Origin: UBA668 sp043721915
GTDB lineage: Bacteria; Actinomycetota; Acidimicrobiia; Acidimicrobiales; Ilumatobacteraceae
Direction: 5' to 3'
Length of the DNA: 19,881 nt
NCBI GenBank assembly: GCA_043721915.1
Contig: JAYSPV010000126.1
Span: 1-19,881, forward strand
Shown here: piece by piece, positions 14,941 to 19,881 of the stretch
How the letters are laid out: each line of letters starts with the position of its first letter
How positions within the stretch are numbered: position 1 is the first letter of the stretch
The notes under the pieces: generated by a model
Told to the model about the DNA's origin: nothing
Database searches by the model: none
Seen by the model: the letters and a program-made list of their open reading frames with translations, nothing else
Translations under genes and position numbers: made by a program

Positions 14941-15827
14941 ATGTGTTCGTGGGTGGAGCCGGATGATCTCACGTTGGGGGCGATGACCCCAGCCGAGCGT
15001 GAGGCGTGCTGGCGAGAGTTCGACCGCGAACGCGTGCGGGCGGAGGCTCGGCTGGGGCGGTTCACGCATCGGCTGGGCGACGACGGGTTCATCTCGTCGA
15101 CGGTCATCGAAGCCTGCGCGGGTTTGCCCGGGCGACGTGCAACTGGTCCACCGGTGAGGCTGCACGCTTCGAACAGCTGGGTCGGCTGTTGGCCTCTTTT
15201 CCTCAGGTGGCTGAAGCAGTCGACACCGACGGGCTGGGTCCACCGCAACTGCGTGTGTTGGCCAAGGTGGCCGCCAACCCGCGAGTTTGCGACTATCTGG
15301 AGGATGCGATCGAGTTGTTGGTGGCGCAGGCGTGCAGCTTGGACTTCGATGATCTGGTGATCGCCGTCGCCCGGTGGGAGTCGTTGGCCGACGAGGACGG
15401 TGCCAGCGACCGCCACGATCGGTCATGTGCGTCGGGTGGTCGTCGACTCCGCTGATGTGGTTGTCGATCTCGGTCGCCGCCAACGCTTGTTCACCGGGCC
15501 GCTACGCGACGCAGTGATGCACTCCTGGGCCAGGTGCGTGTGGCCCGGTTGTCACCGGCCGACCACACACTGCCAAGCCGACCACATGGTCCCCCACGCC
15601 GATGACGGCCCGACCAGCGCGGCCAATGGTTCCCCGCTGTGTGGGCATCACAACCGGTGGAAGACCGCCGGGTACACACCCTCCGCGACCACAACAGTCG
15701 CTGGCACCGCCACCGACCCGACAGCACCGAGATCGGCTGGCGCTGCGACCTGCACACCACCGAAGTCCGAACCGAACTCGACTGGCAGCTGCAACACGTC
15801 ACCCTCGACGAACTCCTCGTCGCCTGA
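14941..15827 (+). pseudogene. Decayed DUF222/HNH endonuclease (13E12-like) gene
   Basis: Pieces of one DUF222-HNH protein follow each other in order but in changing frames. Frame 1 from ATG 14941 gives the N-terminus with RFTHRLGDDGFISS. Near 15130 the homology moves to frame 3, giving CNWSTGEAARFEQLGRLLAS and SLDFDDLVIAVARWESLADE. Near 15400 it moves to frame 1 with HVRRVVVDSADVVVDLGRRQ and the HNH part (CVWPGC, ADHMVPHADDGPT, HHNRW). Near 15675 it returns to frame 3 for RWHRHRPDSTEIGW, ending at TGA 15827. Family members carry roughly 150-200 more residues between WESLADE and HVRRVV, so an internal deletion has occurred there. With two frameshifts plus a deletion, no full protein is made. 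These genes are multi-copy in many Actinobacteria. Confidence 0.85.
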
Positions 15828-15892
15828 CCCCAACACGCCCCATCGGCCGCGCCGGAGGTGCTAGTTCGGGTTGCGGTGGAGCAGCCACCTCC

Positions 15893-15948
15893 ATGGCGCT
15901 GGACGTGACGCGCGTGGTGCAGCACGGCTTTCCGAAGGTGGTCGCGCT
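15893..15948 (+). pseudogene. Possible remnant of a second integrase 5' end
   Basis: ATGGCGCTGGACGTGACG at 15893-15910 is identical to the first 18 nt of the intact integrase at 16891-16908. Both encode MALDVTRV and resemble each other weakly for some residues after that (G, K and V positions). Such a match is unlikely by chance in this window. The frame after about 15949 runs antisense through the DoxX gene and shows no integrase likeness, so the copy is cut there. It could instead be part of an attachment site that copied the gene start. Confidence 0.5.
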
Positions 15949-16545
15949 TCAGAACGATGGCGGAGGCGGAGTGCCACCGACGCCGACGCCCCACACGACG
16001 AGCACGAACAGCCCGACCGCAAGGCCCAGGAGACATGCGAATCCGCCCCATCGCAACCCTGACCACTTCCAGCCGACCGCCGCATCGACCGACGCCCTCC
16101 CAGGGCCGGCGAAGGCGAGAGCGGCCGCTATCGCCATCGCGACCAACGAGAACTCGAAGCCGCCCGATGACGCATTGCCGAACAACCCGCCGTCCCACTG
16201 AAGCCCCAGCACGAACTGCACCTGGATGCCGAAGATGATCGCAGCGCCGAGCTGCGTCGCTGCCCCAAGTAGGACCGAGACTCCAGCGACCAGCTCGGCG
16301 AGAGTGATCGTCCACGCAAGGAACGTGACCGACGAGTAGCCAAAGGCCGCGAGGAGGCCCTCCTGCGCAGCGATGCTGTTCGGATACCCGCCGCTGTCGA
16401 AGAGCCCGAACTTCTGTAAGCCGTGCCCCAGAAACACGATCCCGACCACAACCCGTAGACACAGCAGACCACCATCTGTCCCCGTGAGAGAGCGTGCCGC
16501 TCGCGGGTCATACGGAACAGCAACGGATTCACCGACAGTCGTCAT
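15949..16545 (-). CDS. DoxX family membrane protein
   Basis: A 198-aa membrane protein with four hydrophobic helices, the DoxX fold. The first helix carries the family block LRVVVGIVFLGHGLQKFG, and the next segments include ITLAELVAGVSVLLGAATQL and LVAMAIAAALAFAGPG. The start was set at ATG 16545, preceded by a G-rich stretch; an in-frame extension to 16692 is polar and not family-like. DoxX-type proteins are linked to redox or quinone chemistry and to thiol stress, but many are uncharacterised. It is flanked by an integrase remnant and the intact integrase, on the opposite strand, which suggests it may be cargo. Its stop lies in the region where the integrase remnant loses similarity. Confidence 0.85.
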   Translation of the reverse strand: MTTVGESVAVPYDPRAARSLTGTDGGLLCLRVVVGIVFLGHGLQKFGLFDSGGYPNSIAAQEGLLAAFGYSSVTFLAWTITLAELVAGVSVLLGAATQLGAAIIFGIQVQFVLGLQWDGGLFGNASSGGFEFSLVAMAIAAALAFAGPGRASVDAAVGWKWSGLRWGGFACLLGLAVGLFVLVVWGVGVGGTPPPPSF

Positions 16546-16890
16546 GCCCGTACCCCCCGCTCGTCGCCGGATCGCCAGCATCAAGCCCTGCGGGACTGTA
16601 CCAGAGGCTGTGCGGGCTGGCAACGAGAACTCGGCCCGGCCGGCAACCAAGAACCCTCGGAGCCGCAACGGGCTCCATCCGAGTTGTACCAAGACGTGCT
16701 AGTTCACGTTCCGTGCACGACCTTCCCAGTACGGCGCACGCAGGTCCTTCTTCAGGACGCTGACATATGGCATCTGACCTGGGGTTTCGCGGCTGCAGCG
16801 GTCTCGATGGCACTCCAATGGCACTCAACTTCGGTGCTGCGCTTCCGGTTCCGCTGGCTCTGTAAGAGACGTGGACCATGGGAGGAACCG
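16546..16890. other. 345-nt gap upstream of the integrase with a short direct repeat
   Basis: No gene is seen here. ATGGCACTC occurs at 16807-16815 and 16818-16826, 11 bp apart, about 65-85 nt before the integrase ATG; one-turn spacing makes it a candidate arm-type integrase or excisionase site. GTGCTAGTTC near 16697 also occurs near 15859, upstream of the integrase remnant, in the same order relative to MALDVTRV. A weak hairpin (GTCCT ... AGGAC) lies near 16743-16757. None of these is proven functional. Confidence 0.4.
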
Positions 16891-18345
16891 ATGGCGCTGG
16901 ACGTGACGAGGGTGACCGTGCTGGGCCGCAGCAGGAAACGAGTGACGACGCGCGATCGCCGTGGCGTGGTGACCGAGCGCTACGACGTCCGTTGGCGGGC
17001 GGTGCTCCGTACGGGCGAGAGCAGGATGTTCCGGCAGCGCTTCGACCGGGCGGCCGATGCCGACCAGTTCGTCAGTCGGCTCCGGGCCGTCGGGCTACCG
17101 ACGAGCGGGTGGCACCTCGACGACGACGGACGACCGAGCGACCAGACCGCAGCGGTCGCGCCGACAACCGGGAACCACACGGTCTGGTCGGCGTTGTTGC
17201 TGTACCGCTCGGCTACGTGGCGCGGGGCGTCGGCAAATGGTCGCAAGGCGGCTTCGTTCACGCTCCACACGACAGCGCGATTGCTGAAGCCGAACGCACC
17301 GCCACTTCCGGCTGCCGCCCGCGCATACCTCGACCTGATCGCGTTCCGCGGCGCCGATGCGCCAAACGACGCGAGCGCGCTCGCGGAGAAGTTCGAATAC
17401 CACGGCGAGGTGTTCGGTGCGGCCGACCTCCTCACCGGCCGACGTTTCCTCGAACGATGGTCGCTGCCGGTCGCGGACCTGGACCGTGACCGAGTGCGGC
17501 GGCTCATCGCCGAACTCGGCCAGGGCCACGCAGCAGCGACCGAGGGCCGCCGCTGGGCACAATTGCGCGCCGTGCTTCGTTGGTGGAACGACGAGGCGAT
17601 CGTCGGCTCAGATCTCACCGCGCGACTCGGAGTCATCCGGGGAACCAGCATCCCGACTCTGGGCGACGACGAGCCCATCCCCGACGAAAGAGAGATGTGG
17701 CGAATGGCTTGGGCACTGTGCCTCGTCGGCAAGCCGCAGTACGCCGCCCTGCCACTCGTGATGGGCGGCGCCGGGCTCCGTATCGGCGAGTGTTGCGAGC
17801 TCCGTCGCCGCGACTGCACCGACGGGCCGAACAACGGGTTATGGATCTCGGTGCGAGGCACGCTGGCGACACCGGGCCGCTCGTGGACCGATTCCGGCGA
17901 TGGCGCCGAGCGACGAGGCACCAAGGCCAAGGGCCCCGACGGCGACCTCCGCGGCCGGCGCACCTACCTGCAAGCTGCGGAGTCGGGGGTACTGCGCACC
18001 CACCTCGAACAGTTCTGCGAACTGCCGGCTGACGCTCGCGTGTTCACCAGCACCACCAGCCGCTACCTCGACATCTCCCACCTCCAGCAGCGGGCATGGA
18101 AACGCGCCCGCGAACTGGCGTTCCCCGAAGGCCATCGCCTGCGCGAAGTTGGCCGTCACGCCTTCCGCCACCTCGCTGTCACCCGCTGGTTGCGAGCCGG
18201 CGTCCCGCTGCGTACGGCAGCACGCTGGGGTGGCTGGAGCGACGTAGCCGCGATGCTGCGCTGGTACGAGTCCAGGCTTCCAGGTGACGATGAACTGGCG
18301 GCCGGGCGACTGTCGGAGCCCGCCATCAACTCAGTAGGTCGATGA
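16891..18345 (+). CDS. Tyrosine recombinase/phage-type integrase
   Basis: A 484-aa site-specific recombinase. The N-terminal part (1-135) looks like an arm/AP2-type DNA-binding region (ERYDVRWRAVLRTGESRM), then a core-binding domain, then the catalytic domain from about 270. Catalytic residues are R297 in GAGLRIGECCELRRRD, a lysine near K345 (GTKAKG), H423-x-x-R426 in HAFRHLAVT, and nucleophile Y459 in AMLRWYE. The second catalytic histidine position (usually L-G-H) is W449 in WGGWSD, a known conservative variant in this superfamily. GGAGG 6 nt before ATG 16891 fixes the start over the longer frame from 16684. It is intact, so the element may still be mobile. No tRNA gene is present to identify its target. 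Confidence 0.92.
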   Translation: MALDVTRVTVLGRSRKRVTTRDRRGVVTERYDVRWRAVLRTGESRMFRQRFDRAADADQFVSRLRAVGLPTSGWHLDDDGRPSDQTAAVAPTTGNHTVWSALLLYRSATWRGASANGRKAASFTLHTTARLLKPNAPPLPAAARAYLDLIAFRGADAPNDASALAEKFEYHGEVFGAADLLTGRRFLERWSLPVADLDRDRVRRLIAELGQGHAAATEGRRWAQLRAVLRWWNDEAIVGSDLTARLGVIRGTSIPTLGDDEPIPDEREMWRMAWALCLVGKPQYAALPLVMGGAGLRIGECCELRRRDCTDGPNNGLWISVRGTLATPGRSWTDSGDGAERRGTKAKGPDGDLRGRRTYLQAAESGVLRTHLEQFCELPADARVFTSTTSRYLDISHLQQRAWKRARELAFPEGHRLREVGRHAFRHLAVTRWLRAGVPLRTAARWGGWSDVAAMLRWYESRLPGDDELAAGRLSEPAINSVGR

Positions 18346-18397
18346 CGGTGGGCGCACCACCAACAATCGAGTCGCGTTCTCTGTCACAGGCCTGGCG

Positions 18398-18403
18398 TAT
18401 CGT
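18398..18403 (+). promoter_or_regulatory. Candidate -10 box for leaderless antitoxin transcript
   Basis: TATCGT fits the actinobacterial TANNNT -10 pattern and lies 7 nt upstream of ATG 18411. Transcription would then begin at or next to the start codon, giving a leaderless message. No clear -35 is visible. It supports ATG 18411 rather than the in-frame ATG 18342. Confidence 0.35.
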
Positions 18404-18410
18404 GTGGGAC

Positions 18411-19088
18411 ATGAGCGCCGTGACAACTCTTGAACGTGCCGTGTACGGCGTCGGCCAGGCGTCGTCGCTGCTCGGCCTGCGTCACGACAAGGTTCGTGGC
18501 TGGCTGGATGGCTACGAGCGAGGCGGCGTTCAGTACGCGCCGGTCATCCGCGAGGTGTCGACTGGTAGCGATCTCGTCACCTGGGGCGAGTTCGTCGAGC
18601 TCGGCTACCTCCGCGAGTACCGCCGTGCACGCGTCAGCCTGCAGCACATCCGCCCGGTCATCGAACGCCTTCGTCAGGAGTTCGGCGTGCGCTACCCGCT
18701 GGCTCACGCACAGCCGCTCATCTATGACCACCAGCTCGTCCTGCGCATCCAGGAGGAGACCAAGCTCGACCCATCGCTGGCGATCGTCATCCGCTCAGGC
18801 CAGGAGCTGATTCTCGCCCGCGAGGTGGAGGCGTACCTGCAGAAGGTCGAGTTCGCCGACAACGTCGTCGCCCGCATTCGACCGGCAGGCAAGACCTCAC
18901 CGGTCGTCATCGACCCCGAGTTCTCCTTCGGTCGGCCATCGATTCGCGGTGTGGCCACCGAGCGCATCGCCGAGCTCTACCGGGGCGGAGACAGCGCCGA
19001 GTTTCTGGCCGAGACGTACGAGCTGCCCATCGGCGACATCAACGCCGCAATCGCGTACGAGACCCAGCTGGCGGCAACGGCTGCCTGA
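18411..19088 (+). CDS. VapB45-like antitoxin: HTH region plus DUF433
   Basis: A 225-aa protein resembling the mycobacterial VapB45 type. Residues about 10-40 (VYGVGQASSLLGLRHDKVRGWLDGY) look like a MerR-like helix-turn-helix, expected to bind its own promoter. The C-terminal DUF433 region reads VVIDPEFSFGRPSIRGVATE, then AELYRGGDSAEFLAETYELP and a final AIAYETQL. The frame also offers ATG 18342, which would overlap the integrase stop by four bases (ATGA); I prefer 18411 because the family-like sequence begins there and a -10 box precedes it. The stop overlaps the toxin ATG by one base (TGATG), indicating tight coupling. Antitoxin function is inferred from family and partner. Confidence 0.78.
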   Translation: MSAVTTLERAVYGVGQASSLLGLRHDKVRGWLDGYERGGVQYAPVIREVSTGSDLVTWGEFVELGYLREYRRARVSLQHIRPVIERLRQEFGVRYPLAHAQPLIYDHQLVLRIQEETKLDPSLAIVIRSGQELILAREVEAYLQKVEFADNVVARIRPAGKTSPVVIDPEFSFGRPSIRGVATERIAELYRGGDSAEFLAETYELPIGDINAAIAYETQLAATAA

Positions 19089-19522
19089 TGGGCGGTGACG
19101 TTCCGGCGCGGTTCTTCGTCGACGAGAACGACCTCGCGCTCGGCCGAAGCCTCGCCCTTGCCCGCAAGGACGTGTTGCACCCCGGCCACGTTCGTCTGCC
19201 CAATGTTCCGCTCGGCACGCCTGACGCCCAGTGGCTCCCGATCGTCGGTGGGTTGGGCTTGGTCGTCATCACACGAGACAAGAAGATCCGGTCGCGCCCG
19301 GCAGAAGCAGAACTCGTCATCGCTGCAGGCATCCGCGGGTTCGTTCTGACGAGCGCCGGCGATCTCAGCACTTGGGACACGCTCTCAGTGCTCGTGCGTC
19401 AATGGGACGCGCTCGAACGGCACCTCGCGCAGCACCCGAGCGGGCCATGGCTCGCCGCTCTCACGACCCAAGGCGTGCGCCCGTTGCGCATCCGTGGCTC
19501 GACGGAATTCGGCGAACCGTGA
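19088..19522 (+). CDS. VapC45-like PIN-domain toxin
   Basis: A 144-aa protein of the VapC45/DUF5615-type PIN-like group, expected to be a metal-dependent ribonuclease held inactive by the upstream protein. The N-terminal acidic cluster D12-E13-N14-D15 follows the first strand (ARFFVDEND). A second acidic residue, D64, ends the strand in GLVVITRDKKIRSR, and E73/E75 lie in the next helix. HPGHVRLPNVP lies between, as in close relatives. Its ATG overlaps the antitoxin stop by one base. The length agrees with mycobacterial VapC45 (about 138 aa). Placement directly after an integrase suggests an element-stabilising role. RNA target unknown. Confidence 0.75.
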   Translation: MGGDVPARFFVDENDLALGRSLALARKDVLHPGHVRLPNVPLGTPDAQWLPIVGGLGLVVITRDKKIRSRPAEAELVIAAGIRGFVLTSAGDLSTWDTLSVLVRQWDALERHLAQHPSGPWLAALTTQGVRPLRIRGSTEFGEP

Positions 19523-19609
19523 ACGATCGTCACCAGACGCCCACCGCAGCAGCACCGACTTGATCCCGCTCGCAGCCGAGGGCTGAGCAGCCATCACGGC
19601 GGCAGTCGG

Positions 19610-19674
19610 GTGAAGAGTCGCGTGGACAGTCGCGTGAGTAGTGGCGTGCACAGTCGCGTCGGCGACGCGACTGT
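19610..19674. repeat. 12-nt repeat array with embedded hairpin
   Basis: Four 12-nt units follow each other: GTGAAGAGTCGC (19610-19621), GTGGACAGTCGC (19622-19633), GTGAGTAGTGGC (19634-19645) and GTGCACAGTCGC (19646-19657). The last runs into a perfect hairpin, 11-bp arms 19650-19660 and 19664-19674 with loop GGC. A wider inverted match joins 19623-19635 with 19665-19677. It lies 88 nt downstream of the toxin stop. It may be a terminator, a protein-binding array or a recombination site. It is too short and spacer-free to be CRISPR. Confidence 0.7.
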
Positions 19675-19741
19675 CCATGCGATCGGGACGCCGGGAATGC
19701 CCTTTTGGGCCACCGGGATGGGAGCATCACATCCGCGAGCG

Positions 19742-19881
19742 TCAGGCCGGCCAGAGCAAAGGAACGGCTGCAATGGCGACAGCACCGGGGATCAACCCGA
19801 CGATCGTCGAGAACAGGGCACGTCGTTGCGCCCGTCGAAAGTGCCACGCGGCTGCAAAGGCTGACAGTCCCAGCCCGAGCG
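19742..19881 (-). CDS. C-terminal end of a probable membrane protein, cut by window edge
   Basis: The reverse-strand frame is open from the right edge (codons from 19879) to TGA at 19742-19744, giving 45 residues. They contain a hydrophobic start (LGLGLSAFAAAWHF), a basic turn (RRAQRR) and a second hydrophobic segment (STIVGLIPGAVAIAAVPLLW). This looks like two membrane segments at a C-terminus with a positive-inside loop. No family is recognised, and without the upstream part it could be a chance open frame. Confidence 0.4.
   Translation of the reverse strand, partial: LGLGLSAFAAAWHFRRAQRRALFSTIVGLIPGAVAIAAVPLLWPA

Noticed and set aside
14941..15827. Programmed frameshifting to join the DUF222/HNH pieces
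   Set aside because: No slippery heptamer was seen at the shift points, there is more than one shift, and a large internal part of the protein is missing.
15602..16201. Plus-strand 199-codon frame including MALDVTRV as a complete gene
   Set aside because: Upstream it is a shadow of the HNH pseudogene and downstream it is antisense to DoxX; only the few codons from 15893 resemble an integrase.
16684..16890. Longer integrase start upstream
   Set aside because: A strong ribosome binding site precedes ATG 16891, and the same MALDVTRV start is found in the second copy.
19610..19657. Short repeat array as a CRISPR
   Set aside because: Units are 12 nt, contiguous without spacers, and no cas gene is present.

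Overview
The window is about 19.9 kb of high-GC DNA, densely coded on both strands. The gene content points to Actinomycetota: an F420-type luciferase-like monooxygenase, a DUF222/HNH '13E12-like' pseudogene, a VapBC45-like toxin-antitoxin pair, GTG starts and overlapping operons. My best guess is class Acidimicrobiia (Ilumatobacter-like). That placement is inference from gene content; no rRNA or tRNA is present to test it.

Layout. 1-2235 (minus): the sugar-phosphate pair pgl then pgi, with pgi cut by the left edge. 2236-2793: no intact gene, but a near-perfect 24-bp hairpin and a truncated crotonase (enoyl-CoA hydratase family) pseudogene. An internal 123-bp segment of the pseudogene lies backwards between short inverted repeats. 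2794-4854 (plus): a beta-lactamase-fold serine hydrolase and a RarD/EamA permease, closed by a strong hairpin shared with the next operon. 4922-9896 (minus): a complete livG-livF-livH-livM-livK type ABC importer operon with start/stop overlaps between its first four genes. 10017-11057 (plus): a 2OG-Fe(II)/isopenicillin-N-synthase-like dioxygenase, divergent from livG. 11080-12994 (minus): a luciferase-like F420-type oxidoreductase followed by a short-chain dehydrogenase. 13068-13982 (plus): a second EamA transporter.

From about 13.99 kb the content changes to accessory genes: a small HNH endonuclease, a 57-aa membrane protein, a decayed DUF222/HNH gene, a short copy of an integrase 5' end, a DoxX membrane protein, an intact tyrosine recombinase, and a VapB45/VapC45-like toxin-antitoxin pair directly behind it. 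A 12-nt repeat array with a hairpin follows, then the C-terminus of a membrane protein at the right edge.

How it works together. The left two thirds are ordinary metabolism and transport: oxidative pentose phosphate and glycolytic sugar flux, amino-acid or amide uptake, and redox enzymes. The right third looks like an integration site used more than once, with a recombinase, a stabilising toxin-antitoxin pair and debris of earlier elements. The most unusual observation is the crotonase micro-inversion: turning the 123-bp segment round rebuilds a continuous, in-frame family sequence.
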